From DATCRE01 sp964235605 (GTDB lineage Bacteria > Bacteroidota > Bacteroidia > Cytophagales > Cyclobacteriaceae), in contig CAXSCR010000015.1 in assembly GCA_964235605.1 (NCBI GenBank), positions 1 to 64,000 of the forward strand: a stretch of 64,000 bases of DNA. The letters are read 5' to 3'. Under the pieces are notes generated by a model. That model searched no databases. It was given only the letters and a program-made list of their open reading frames with translations, and was not told the DNA's origin. Of the stretch, positions 16,675-25,970 are shown piece after piece. The position numbers and the translations under genes were made by a program. The first letter of the stretch is position 1, and the number at the start of each line of letters is the position of its first letter.

Positions 16675-19600
16675 CTAATTCCCCCCAATAATTGAAATTG
16701 GAAAATCATTCCCGGTAATATAACCTGTAGGGTACTGCGCCTGGCCGCCGTGCTGCCGGGTAAGTTCCGGTACACGCTCTTCCATGAAAAACTTCAATTC
16801 ATTAACCGTAATCTTTTTATCACCATTGTCTGCTTTTCCGTCAAGGGCTTCAAGTAGCGCGTAGGTAAATACACCATGTTTGAGGTCTTCAAACTCAGTA
16901 GCAAATTGCTTAGTTCCGCTTGCAGCTATCATTACCACACCAGAACTACGTGCAAGTTGTATAATAGCCTTTTCGTCAGTAGCTGCGGCACGAACATTCA
17001 AGCTCTTGAGTGCACCGCCTGAGTGACACGCATCCATCAATATAATTTGCTTCTGTGATTTTACCTGCGTGAGAAAACCGCGAAGATCTGTGGCCGAAAT
17101 TCCTTTTGCTGTTAACTGTGCAGGATCGCCATACAACTTTGTTATGTCAGTTGGCACCAGATAATATTCATTATCATGCTCTTCATCTAACGTACCATGG
17201 CCGGCATAATAAAATAAGAATACATCTTCTGGTTTGGCACGTGCTATAATGGATCTGAAACCTTTCTGAATGTTTTCTTTCGTAGCATCTTCATCATAAA
17301 TCTCTACTCTATTTACGCTTTTATAAATGCTTTTACTTTTCTGAATAAGCTTCTCGGTAAACGCCTTTGCATCAGGTTGCGCGTAATTAAGATTGTAAGC
17401 TGCATTTTGATATTTGTTAATACCTACCGCTAAAATATGCAATGAAGAAGTGGCAATAACTTCGCCTGTGTATTCAATATTTAAAACATCAGCGCGAGAT
17501 TCAATTTTTTGGTAGTTTATAACTTTCACTTTAAACTCATTTACTTCATTACCCATTTCTACAGCATATGTCTTAACAACCTTCTGCCCTGCTCCAGAAG
17601 TTTTAACTACACTGTCGCTGATAATGAGTTTGTCATTTTGGTAGATATTCACTTCTTGTACGCCGCCTCCTCCATCAAATATTTCTACCGTGATGGGCAC
17701 AGTATGTGCCTGCGTGTAAAACCTACCTTTGTCGTACTTTAAAAGGTCTGTAGAGCGTGTTGTTACGGTTACGTCAAAGAAACCAACAGAAGGCCTATGT
17801 AATTTACTAAGATCAAAAATACGCTCCCCTGCGTCTCTTAAAATGTCTTCAACACGCTTACCCTGCGAAATGCTTTTTTCCATTTCTTTGGGGCGATAGA
17901 GAATCTCAAAGTATTGCTCGGCTGCATAGAAATCAGCCAATTGCTTAATGCCTCTGTTTATATGCCATCCAAAGTATTGACTACCTGAAGAAGAGCATGA
18001 GAAATATCCGCTTGGTGTCCAGCAAACCCATTCATTGTCTTCTGTAACAAACAATGTCGCAAACGGAATAACTACTTCACCCAATCCTTTGTAACTCTCC
18101 TCAAGTTCTTTATACGCTTTATTATTATTAGACTTCAGAAAATCGATCACTTTTTTCCATGCTTGCTTACTAGGTTCTTTGGTAAGCGAATCCATAGGAA
18201 GTGAACTAAAAAATTTAGCATATACATCACTATCAAAAACCTTACGCAAACTTGGCGCATAGCCGCTTTCAGTAAGCTTCCATAAAATAATGGATTGGTC
18301 TTCGCCGCCTGAAGCCATGTATTTGCCATCGCCGCTCAAAGCAATTGAACGAACTGCACCTGAATGGCCTATAAATTCCTTGCTGAGATAACCATTCTTA
18401 TCAAACATTTTCAAAGAGAAATCGCTGCCTACGATTACACCGCCATCACGCATTTCCTGAAAGTCAAGGATACGCCCATCTTGATTGGGATCTGTTTGAA
18501 TTACTTTTCCGCGTGGTAGACCAATGGCATTCTCACTTGTTTGTGATATTGTCTTATTCAACTCTTTTCCCGCTAGGTTGGGCTTAGCAGGATTTCTATT
18601 GACGGTAAGTGCCGCAAAATTAAAACTGGACTTAAAATTAGATTTTCCATTTTTTGCATATTCACGTGAAATCAGCAGCTCCAATCCTTCACCAAACGCG
18701 AGCTCTTGAATAGCACTTCCCTTTCCTTTGATTCTTCGTACCGTAAGCCCATTGATGGGATTCCATAATAAAATTTCATTGTTTGTTCCACCCGCAGATG
18801 CCACGATATAATTACCACTAAGTGAAGGCGAGAACGCTGCGCTATAAACTGTATTATCATGTGCTGTATAGTCTGTGAATTTCGATCCACTAGGTACAGC
18901 CCAACTTGCGCCTTTGCCTGTTATATCTAGGCCTACAAGTATTTTCGCATCATAGGAAAAAGCAATAGCATTGATTGGATCCGTGATTTTTTCAAAGTCT
19001 TTCGCAACAGTGCCATCTTTATTCCAAAGAATCAGTTCATTATCAAAACTACTAGTTGCTAGATACGTGCCGTCAGGAGAGAATACTACTTTATTAACAA
19101 TTCCTTTATGTCGCTTCAATATTTTGGGTTGGAATTTGGTAACGCCTTTCTCGAGTCCAGACAACGGATACAAGAGGATATCTTTATTTTGTTGCGCCAC
19201 TGCAAGATCTTGTGTTTTTGGATTGAAGGAGATGCAAGATACGCTCGACACTACTGGAATAGTGGCTACATTAGGGATCTCTTTAGCACCATCTATTTTC
19301 CAAATTTTAATTGTGTTGTCATCGCTGCCACTTGCTAAATAGTTACCCGTGCTGCTAAATGCAAGTGCATTAATAACATTTGTATGTCCTATTCCGGTGC
19401 TGACTTGCGTATTCTTCTCTAAGTCGATTATGATAATGTAATTCTCTTTTTCAGAGCTAACCGGATAGCCCGCTACAGCCAAATATTTTCCATCGGGAGA
19501 AATGGCAGAAGCATATAGCATGCCTTCAGGTCCGTCACCAATCTGCGATTCGAATTTCTTTAACATCTGCCCAGATTCAGGATTCCAGACCCTGATTGTT

Positions 19601-19773
19601 TTATCTTCTGATACTGAAATTAACTTATGACCATCGGGTGTAAAAAGTAGGTTATGAATCTTAGCAGAATGACCCATGGGGTTAACAACTATCCGCGGAG
19701 CTTGTGCAACACTTTGTAATGCTAGTAATATGAATGAAAATGTCAGACAATGATTAAGCCTTGAAATGAACAT
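16675..19773 (-). CDS. secreted WD40-repeat caspase-family peptidase
   Basis: About 1,032 residues. A signal peptide (ending VAQ) is followed by WD40 beta-propeller repeats from about residue 30 to 330 and one more near 480 (HSGAVRSIALSGDGKYMASGGEDQSIILWK), a linker, and a C14 caspase/metacaspase-type domain from about 780. The catalytic dyad is His859 in YYAGHG and Cys916 in MDACHSGG. An ATG at 19830 would add 19 residues ahead of the signal peptide; I prefer 19773. The signal peptide places it outside the cytoplasm, unlike cytoplasmic death effectors. Its target is unknown. A 44-residue membrane protein lies directly upstream on the same strand. Confidence 0.88.
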   Translation of the reverse strand: MFISRLNHCLTFSFILLALQSVAQAPRIVVNPMGHSAKIHNLLFTPDGHKLISVSEDKTIRVWNPESGQMLKKFESQIGDGPEGMLYASAISPDGKYLAVAGYPVSSEKENYIIIIDLEKNTQVSTGIGHTNVINALAFSSTGNYLASGSDDNTIKIWKIDGAKEIPNVATIPVVSSVSCISFNPKTQDLAVAQQNKDILLYPLSGLEKGVTKFQPKILKRHKGIVNKVVFSPDGTYLATSSFDNELILWNKDGTVAKDFEKITDPINAIAFSYDAKILVGLDITGKGASWAVPSGSKFTDYTAHDNTVYSAAFSPSLSGNYIVASAGGTNNEILLWNPINGLTVRRIKGKGSAIQELAFGEGLELLISREYAKNGKSNFKSSFNFAALTVNRNPAKPNLAGKELNKTISQTSENAIGLPRGKVIQTDPNQDGRILDFQEMRDGGVIVGSDFSLKMFDKNGYLSKEFIGHSGAVRSIALSGDGKYMASGGEDQSIILWKLTESGYAPSLRKVFDSDVYAKFFSSLPMDSLTKEPSKQAWKKVIDFLKSNNNKAYKELEESYKGLGEVVIPFATLFVTEDNEWVCWTPSGYFSCSSSGSQYFGWHINRGIKQLADFYAAEQYFEILYRPKEMEKSISQGKRVEDILRDAGERIFDLSKLHRPSVGFFDVTVTTRSTDLLKYDKGRFYTQAHTVPITVEIFDGGGGVQEVNIYQNDKLIISDSVVKTSGAGQKVVKTYAVEMGNEVNEFKVKVINYQKIESRADVLNIEYTGEVIATSSLHILAVGINKYQNAAYNLNYAQPDAKAFTEKLIQKSKSIYKSVNRVEIYDEDATKENIQKGFRSIIARAKPEDVFLFYYAGHGTLDEEHDNEYYLVPTDITKLYGDPAQLTAKGISATDLRGFLTQVKSQKQIILMDACHSGGALKSLNVRAAATDEKAIIQLARSSGVVMIAASGTKQFATEFEDLKHGVFTYALLEALDGKADNGDKKITVNELKFFMEERVPELTRQHGGQAQYPTGYITGNDFPISIIGGN

Positions 19774-19909
19774 AACTTTTTGGAGGATAAGTAAGTAAGA
19801 TACTTTTTTTACCTGGAATATGAAAGACACGTTGCCTTACCATTTCAGTGAAATAGCTGGAGTGAATGAAATCAAATGAGGGGCTTGATCAGTGATACTT
19901 TCCTTGTCG

Positions 19910-20044
19910 TTAGTCACTTTCACCCTCACCACTCGACTTCTTTACTTTTTCCGCGCTCCATAAAAGGATGCTGAAAAATGAAACAAATGCTACGATTACA
20001 AAGATCATTAACAAAATTCGAGAGAAACGCCTAGATCCCCCCAT
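19910..20044 (-). CDS. single-helix membrane micro-protein, 44 residues
   Basis: An ATG-initiated frame of 44 codons. The peptide starts MGGSRRFSR, continues with one hydrophobic helix (about residues 10-29, ILLMIFVIVAFVSFFSILLW) and ends in a charged tail rich in Lys, Ser and Glu. Positive residues before the helix predict N-in, C-out topology. It lies 136 bases upstream of the caspase gene on the same strand, in a spacer otherwise empty, and could share its transcript. The composition is that of a real membrane protein rather than chance, but I know no family for it. Confidence 0.55.
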   Translation of the reverse strand: MGGSRRFSRILLMIFVIVAFVSFFSILLWSAEKVKKSSGEGESD

Positions 20045-20310
20045 GATAGACTGACCTTGGGGCACAGAAGTAAGATTCTATAAACTTTAGCACATTTGGA
20101 ATTACCGCAACATTGAATGCTGCACGCTAATAAGGACCATGACCATAATTATTAGCTTAAAACAAAATATAGATGTGGAAACATTAAATAAGAAAAATGG
20201 GTTATTACCACAAAAACACCAATTATTCACCATTTAGCCATACTTAGTGATAATTGGCAATTATTAGTTGTGAGTTTATATTGCAGAAATTACACCGTAA
20301 CCAATTTTTT

Positions 20311-21957
20311 ATGATGCCCCGTAGCAACAGGTTCTTTTTAATTATAGCCCTAAGCCTACTAGTAAGCCATACTTTTGCTATGGAGTTCCTCCAAGAGGAT
20401 ACTGTAAAAGCGCCTAAAGACTGGTTCCATCGTGACCCTGAAGTTGACCATATACAAGGAGTAAGTTCTGAGAAAACATACAATACTTTACTACTAGGCA
20501 AACCATCACGCACGGTATTGGTGGCTGTGATCGATTCAGGTATTGATGTCGACCATGAAGATCTTAAGGATATTATTTGGGTTAATACGGATGAGATAGC
20601 TGGTAACGGAATAGATGATGATAAGAACGGATATATAGATGATATAAAAGGTTGGAACTTTATAGGTGGAAAAAATGGAAACGTTGTGGACGATACCTAT
20701 GAAGTTACCCGCGAATACATAAAACTAAAACCAAAGTATGATAGTATTGATGAAAAGAAAATAACGAAAAAAAACAAAGCTGAATACGAACGCTGGAAGA
20801 AGGTAAAAGCGAAATATGAAACCGCTTCAGTGAATGCAAAGCAAAAGTATAGTCTGTATAGTAACATTTACAACAACGTTGCTTTTGGCAATGATACCTT
20901 AAAGAAAATTTTAGGCGTTGAGAAACTTACTCCTTTATTACTAGAGGGAGTAAAATCAGACGATGAAAAAATACTTATCGCAAAGGGAGCCGTTGATATG
21001 GTATTCCAAAATGCAGGCCCTGAAGTTGATGTGGATGTCATGCTTGAAGAATTACAAGAAGCTGTAAAGTATTTTGAAGTGCAAGTAAAATATGGCTATA
21101 ACACTTTATTCGATTCACGTGCCATTGTTGGCGATGACTACAATAATCTTTATGAGAAAGGTTATGGAAATAATGATGTTAAAGGTCCCGACCCTTCACA
21201 TGGAACACACGTGGCTGGTATCATTGGTGCCAACAGAAAAAACGATATCGGTATAAAAGGTATTGCAGATAATGTGCGCATCATGGCTATACGCGCAGTG
21301 CCTAATGGCGATGAACGTGACAAAGATGTAGCGAATGCTATAATCTATGCCGTTGACAACGGAGCAAAGATTATAAACATGAGCTTTGGTAAATCTTATT
21401 CACCACAAAAGAAGGTAGTTGATAAGGCTGTAAAGTACGCGGAATCAAAAGGTGTATTGCTTATTCATGCTGCAGGTAATGATGGCGACAATAACGACAC
21501 AGACGAAAATTATCCCACACGTTATTTAGACAAAGGAAAAGAAGCTAAAAATTGGTTAGAGATCGGTGCCTCAGCTTGGGGTGTGAATAACGAATTGGTA
21601 GCGCCATTTTCAAATTATGGAAAAAAGTCGGTTGACCTTTTTGCACCTGGTGTTGAGATCTATTCTACTACGCCTAGCAACACGTATAAAAAAGAAAGTG
21701 GTACCAGTATGGCAAGCCCCTCAACAGCTGGCGTAGCGGCTCTAGTGCTATCTTATTTTCCTGAACTATCTTATAAACAACTAAAAGAAATTCTAAAAAA
21801 ATCTACACGCAAGTTTGATAACGTAACAGTGGTAAAGCCTGGCAGTAAAGATGAAAAAATTGCTTTTAGTGAGTTGAGTAACACCGGCGGTGTAGTGAAT
21901 GCTTACGAAGCGGTGAAACTTGCCATAAGCATGAGTTCGAAGAAAGCGGAGAAATGA
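20311..21957 (+). CDS. S8 family serine protease (subtilase)
   Basis: A secreted subtilisin-like protease of about 548 residues. The signal peptide ends SHTFA. The triad is Asp75 (VIDSGID), His297 (SHGTHVAG) and Ser466 (GTSMASPS); the oxyanion Asn is in HAAGND. Between Asp and His lies an insertion of roughly 150 residues (about 125-275), charged and helix-prone, as in a Bacteroidota subgroup. There is no C-terminal sorting domain, so type IX secretion is unlikely. I start at the MM pair (20311) because the ATG at 20254 would put 19 polar residues before the signal peptide. It is divergent from the caspase unit. Confidence 0.9.
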   Translation: MMPRSNRFFLIIALSLLVSHTFAMEFLQEDTVKAPKDWFHRDPEVDHIQGVSSEKTYNTLLLGKPSRTVLVAVIDSGIDVDHEDLKDIIWVNTDEIAGNGIDDDKNGYIDDIKGWNFIGGKNGNVVDDTYEVTREYIKLKPKYDSIDEKKITKKNKAEYERWKKVKAKYETASVNAKQKYSLYSNIYNNVAFGNDTLKKILGVEKLTPLLLEGVKSDDEKILIAKGAVDMVFQNAGPEVDVDVMLEELQEAVKYFEVQVKYGYNTLFDSRAIVGDDYNNLYEKGYGNNDVKGPDPSHGTHVAGIIGANRKNDIGIKGIADNVRIMAIRAVPNGDERDKDVANAIIYAVDNGAKIINMSFGKSYSPQKKVVDKAVKYAESKGVLLIHAAGNDGDNNDTDENYPTRYLDKGKEAKNWLEIGASAWGVNNELVAPFSNYGKKSVDLFAPGVEIYSTTPSNTYKKESGTSMASPSTAGVAALVLSYFPELSYKQLKEILKKSTRKFDNVTVVKPGSKDEKIAFSELSNTGGVVNAYEAVKLAISMSSKKAEK

Positions 21958-21960
21958 AAG

Positions 21961-22000
21961 GTAATGTGCAGATGATCAATGTGCAAATGTGCAAATGAAG
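21961..22000 (+). repeat. word array, AATGTGCA words
   Basis: Three AATGTGCA words at intervals of 15 and 8 bases, with GATGATC and AATGAAG variants, start four bases after the S8 protease stop. Period is 7 to 8, looser than the other arrays. Confidence 0.5.
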
Positions 22001-22046
22001 ATGCTGCATTAGTTTTAGACTTTAGTATTTAAATTAGATTATAGGG

Positions 22047-22080
22047 GCAGCAATTGGGAATAATTGCTGCTCTATTTATT
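22047..22080 (+). terminator. terminator after the S8 protease gene
   Basis: GCAGCAATT and AATTGCTGC form a nine-base stem with a six-base loop, followed by TCTATTTATTT. Confidence 0.75.
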
Positions 22081-22207
22081 TAGGACCTGCATGAAAATTG
22101 ATTAAAACTGACGGCACCAAATTATTATGCGTGCGCACCATGCAAGATCATTATCACTTAAAAAATTGCAGTCGGTGCTGTGAGAGATTTCAGAAATTAG
22201 AAATAAC

Positions 22208-22227
22208 GAGCCACCACGGGGTGGCTC
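22208..22227. repeat. 8-bp hairpin
   Basis: GAGCCACC and GGTGGCTC pair perfectly around ACGG. It sits 14 bases before a second, longer hairpin in the same spacer. No T tract follows. Confidence 0.6.
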
Positions 22228-22241
22228 ACTGCTGTAAAGCT

Positions 22242-22274
22242 AATAGCTTCGAGCGTCCGACGCTCGAAGCTATT
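22242..22274. repeat. 15-bp perfect hairpin
   Basis: AATAGCTTCGAGCGT and ACGCTCGAAGCTATT pair perfectly around a three-base loop. It is followed by TAATTAGCTTTTAAC. The words AGCTTCG and AGCTATT resemble heptamer words elsewhere. Its role is unknown; with the neighbouring hairpin it could protect the 3' end of a transcript. Confidence 0.6.
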
Positions 22275-22587
22275 AATTAGCTTTTAACATACATGCCCCA
22301 CACTATGTCCATGAAATGCGCAAGCTCTACTGCATGTAATGGCACGAGTTTAATCCGTGTAGCGATACCATAAAGGTTCAACAGAATAATATTTTGTTTG
22401 ATTTAAAAAAAGGGTGGAATTTAAAATCAATTTTAGCATTTTCTTTAGATAATCTAGAACCCTTTATTATTTGAGCGAACAACCTCTTCTGTATATCAAT
22501 ACATTAGAATTAAAAAGTACACCCTATTTAGATAAGCCAGATCATTAACTGTCATATCTACTAACTTGGTGAATAACGATACCACAA

Positions 22588-22615
22588 CTAGCAGCTAGTA
22601 GCCCGTAGCTAGCAA
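22588..22615 (-). repeat. heptamer array, CTAGCAG words, at the dnaE stop
   Basis: Four contiguous 7-base words (CTAGCAG, CTAGTAG, CCCGTAG, CTAGCAA). The last one contains the dnaE stop codon (TAG on the minus strand, 22609-22611). Confidence 0.75.
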
Positions 22616-25587
22616 CTCTTCTTTTTCATAGGCACTTTATTCATGGAAGAAACTTCAATCATGGCAATTCCAAAATCTTCTACTACGGTTCCTTCGATCA
22701 TGTAGAAACCCCTTCCGCGGAAGGGCCACTTCCGTGCTATGTTGGGAAAATGTACGGTATCAAATACGTTACCGTGTTTATCATAAAAGGTTCCGAAGAA
22801 CATGCTATGACCGGTTTTTGTGCTTGTTTCTTTTCTTGTAACCAGATAGCCCACTATGCGCACATGCTTCTTTACTTTCTGCAGTAATTGACTGGCGTTT
22901 GTATTGCCAAAATCAGTTGTGTCTACAAGGGTGAACTGATCGCATAGTGGAAAGCCCAACAATTCAATCTCATCGAATGCATCTTCAATGGCGTTTCTGT
23001 CAAGATGCGGCAATGGAATTTCCTTGGTATCACTATCGAAGAGGGTATTGCCAGTAAACCTTTTTGATTTGGCTTCACTAAAGTAAAGCATGGCCTCCCA
23101 CAACAAATGTTGTTTTGATTTACCCGTAAAGCGGAAGGCGCCAATGCGAATCATAATGCGAAGTTGCTCAAGCCCTATGTTGATACGTCGCATAAACTCT
23201 GTAAGTGTTGTGTAGGCACCGTTTTGTTCACGTGCAATTGAAATTTGCTTTGCAATGGTTGCCTCCAAACTTTTAAGATGTACAAATCCGATATATACAT
23301 CTTTCCCATAAAGCGTAGTAAGATATTCACTTTTATTTACACAAGGCGCTTCAATGTTTGCACCGTTCATACGCGCTTCATGAAAGTAAAATTCAGTTTG
23401 ATAAAAACCACCAAAGTTATTGATTACCCCTACCATAAATTCTAATGGATAATGTGCCTTCAAAAAAAGGCTTTGGTAACTCTCTACGGCGTAACTGGCA
23501 GAATGTCCTTTTGAAAAAGAGTAGCCTGCAAAGCTTTCAATCTCGTGCCATACTTCATCAATAACTTCTTTTTCATAACCGATCTCTTGACAGTTGCTGA
23601 AGAATCGATTCCTAATCATTTGAAATTGATTGCGTGAACGAAATTTACCCGACATACCACGACGTAAAACATCAGCTTCTGTTAATGTGAGCTTGGCAAA
23701 GTGATGTGCTACTTTAATTACATCCTCTTGATATACCATTACACCAAAGGTTTCTTTCATCAACTCATCCATTTTTGGATGAATTGATTTATAGGTCTCC
23801 CCTCTTCTATGCTTATGAAATCTTTCAATATAAGCCTTCATCATACCAGAGCTAGCAACGCCAGGTCTTATAATAGAGCTTGCTGCAACTAGCGTGAGGT
23901 AATCTTCACAACCAAGTTTACCTAGCAGCATGCGCATGGCAGGAGATTCAACATAAAAGCATCCTATAGCTTTGCTGTTGCGTAAATGTTCTTTGATTAG
24001 TGAATCGTTTTTGAAATCTGCGATACGATGAATATTTACATTAACATGTTTATTTTTTTTTATAAGTCTTACAGCATCTTTTATATGGCCCAAACCACGT
24101 TGGCTTAGAATGTCCAATTTATAAATGCCAAAATCTTCAGCGGCATGCATTTCAAAGTGCGACACGGGATAACCTTTTGGAGGCATGGTTGTAGCGGTGT
24201 ACGCATAAATGGGTCGCTGGGTTATCAACACTCCGCCAGCATGAATAGAAGTATGTGAAGGAAAACCATGCAAACGTTCTGCGTAACGAAAGATCAATTC
24301 CGTAATATTATCACGGTTTTTATATCGCTCAGGTTCAGCAACAATTTCATCGATTTCATTTTTTGGTAAGCCGAATACTTTCCCTAATTCTCGAACAACA
24401 GAGCGCCTATGAAAGCTCACTTGTGTTCCCAGAAGACAGACATATTCCGCTCCATATTTATTGAATATGTAATCATAAATGGCATCTCGATCTGTCCACG
24501 AAAAATCAATATCAAAATCAGGAGGTGATGAACGTTCAGCATTAAGAAATCTTTCAAAGTAAAGATCAAGCTCTATGGGATCGACATTGGTAATTCCTAA
24601 ACAATAAGCAACCAAACTATTAGCACCACTACCACGACCTACATAATCAAAGCCTTTGCTCTTGGCATACAGTATGATGTCGTGGATTATTAAATAGTGT
24701 GAACAAAATTTCTTCTCTTCAATAATTCGCAGTTCTTTTCTAAACCTGTCAATTATCTCGACGTACTTTTCTTCATGATACTCAGAATCTGGATAACGAT
24801 CTACTAAACCTTCAAGGGCCTGTTTTTTTAAATTCTCCCAATCAAGTTCTGCATTGCCTGTTACACTTTTTCTATTCTTATCGACATGAAGTTCGAAATC
24901 TATTGTACAGATTTGAACGATCATTTTGGTGTTTTTAATGATCTCAGGATATGATTTGAAAATATTTTCCAATTCATATTCAGGCATCATAACTTCATCT
25001 TCTTGTGCCTGATAACTCGGAGATAATTTACTCAGTAGCGTATTATTATCAATGGATCGAAGTAGCCGATGTATATTGAAGCCTAATTTATCAGCAAAGG
25101 TTATAGGGTGGAGTGCGACAAACTTATTCTCGATTGCATGATAATCTGGATAGCGAGTAAGGTGTTTTAATTGGCTGGCACGTATGCCGATAAATTCATT
25201 CTCACGTAGCTGTTCAGGCCCAAGTTTTTGAAATGGGTAAATAACAAAAACATTCTTTGACATGGAGACTCTTGAGGGTAAGACCGTATCCTGCGTATTA
25301 GCATGAGAAAGAAGGCGGTTGATTTCTTCAAAACCTTGATTGTTTTTCGCAATAGCAATGTACAGCAACTCATTTTCTTTTCTAAATTCAATACCCAGTG
25401 CAATCTCTAATGTATAATCGTTTTCCGCTTCAGCACAATACCTAAGAAGCTCAATGTATGACGCTGTATTATTAATTTCTGTGAGTACCAGTTTTTTAAC
25501 ATTGCACCGCCTGGCTTCATTAACGAGCTGTGGTATGGAAAGTGTTCCATATTTAAAACTTAGCCAAGTGTGACAATTGAGGAACAT
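22609..25587 (-). CDS. DNA polymerase III alpha subunit, DnaE2-like short form
   Basis: A 992-residue C-family polymerase. An N-terminal PHP domain (residues 1-150) starts NCHTWLSFKYG, with the usual HxH metal motif degenerate. The catalytic aspartates are Asp359 and Asp361 in PDFDIDFSW; GRGSGANSLVAYCLG (near 318) and GMMKAYIERFHKHRRG are palm and fingers motifs; a helix-hairpin-helix and OB fold end it. It is shorter than replicative DnaE and lies downstream of a Y-family polymerase on the same strand, with a LexA-like gene divergent. This context points to an error-prone DnaE2/ImuC role. It follows the polymerase gene across a 447-base repeat-filled spacer. Confidence 0.87.
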   Translation of the reverse strand: MFLNCHTWLSFKYGTLSIPQLVNEARRCNVKKLVLTEINNTASYIELLRYCAEAENDYTLEIALGIEFRKENELLYIAIAKNNQGFEEINRLLSHANTQDTVLPSRVSMSKNVFVIYPFQKLGPEQLRENEFIGIRASQLKHLTRYPDYHAIENKFVALHPITFADKLGFNIHRLLRSIDNNTLLSKLSPSYQAQEDEVMMPEYELENIFKSYPEIIKNTKMIVQICTIDFELHVDKNRKSVTGNAELDWENLKKQALEGLVDRYPDSEYHEEKYVEIIDRFRKELRIIEEKKFCSHYLIIHDIILYAKSKGFDYVGRGSGANSLVAYCLGITNVDPIELDLYFERFLNAERSSPPDFDIDFSWTDRDAIYDYIFNKYGAEYVCLLGTQVSFHRRSVVRELGKVFGLPKNEIDEIVAEPERYKNRDNITELIFRYAERLHGFPSHTSIHAGGVLITQRPIYAYTATTMPPKGYPVSHFEMHAAEDFGIYKLDILSQRGLGHIKDAVRLIKKNKHVNVNIHRIADFKNDSLIKEHLRNSKAIGCFYVESPAMRMLLGKLGCEDYLTLVAASSIIRPGVASSGMMKAYIERFHKHRRGETYKSIHPKMDELMKETFGVMVYQEDVIKVAHHFAKLTLTEADVLRRGMSGKFRSRNQFQMIRNRFFSNCQEIGYEKEVIDEVWHEIESFAGYSFSKGHSASYAVESYQSLFLKAHYPLEFMVGVINNFGGFYQTEFYFHEARMNGANIEAPCVNKSEYLTTLYGKDVYIGFVHLKSLEATIAKQISIAREQNGAYTTLTEFMRRINIGLEQLRIMIRIGAFRFTGKSKQHLLWEAMLYFSEAKSKRFTGNTLFDSDTKEIPLPHLDRNAIEDAFDEIELLGFPLCDQFTLVDTTDFGNTNASQLLQKVKKHVRIVGYLVTRKETSTKTGHSMFFGTFYDKHGNVFDTVHFPNIARKWPFRGRGFYMIEGTVVEDFGIAMIEVSSMNKVPMKKKSC

Positions 25588-25970
25588 GTTAGGAAGGGAC
25601 GAAGGATGAGGTACGAGGTACGAAGTGGAGATTTGAATGTGAATGCGAAGGGATCATGTTCTCATGTTTATCATGTTCATGGTAATGTCTATATATTCTT
25701 TATCTTACTCACGTCGTACCTCGTCCCCCTTGAGGACCAGTGTTTTTAACATACACCGCCTGCCTTCATTAACGAGCTGTGGTATGGAAAGTGTTCCATA
25801 TTTAAAACTTAGTCAAGTGTGACAATTGAGGACAGGTTAGAAGGGACGAAGGATGAGGTACGAAGTGGAGATTTGAATGTGAATGCGAAGGGATCATGTT
25901 CTCATGTTTATCATGTTCATGGTAATGTCTATATATTCTTTATCTTACTCACGTCGTACCTCGTACCTCC
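25487..25970. repeat. imperfect tandem duplication of the dnaE 5' end and its leader
   Basis: Copy 1 (25487-25727) covers the first 33 codons of dnaE and its upstream spacer. Copy 2 (25736-25966) repeats it with an offset of 249 bases in the coding part and 240 bases in the spacer. The difference is one missing 7-base unit (GTACGAG) plus two bases. Copy 2 has lost the ATG (ACATG changed to ACAGG) and has a two-base deletion, so it cannot encode the N terminus. Confidence 0.93.

Larger units (their letters stand above)
21958..22608. other. intergenic region with several hairpins
   Basis: About 650 bases between the S8 protease and dnaE stop codons. It holds a word array, a terminator and two strong hairpins (listed separately), and ends in a CTAGCAG-type heptamer array at the dnaE stop. 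No coding frame here looks real. Confidence 0.6.

Noticed and set aside
22588..22615. insertion-sequence end or attachment site
   Set aside because: The words have period 7 and the array recurs with other words elsewhere; no transposase or target duplication is visible.
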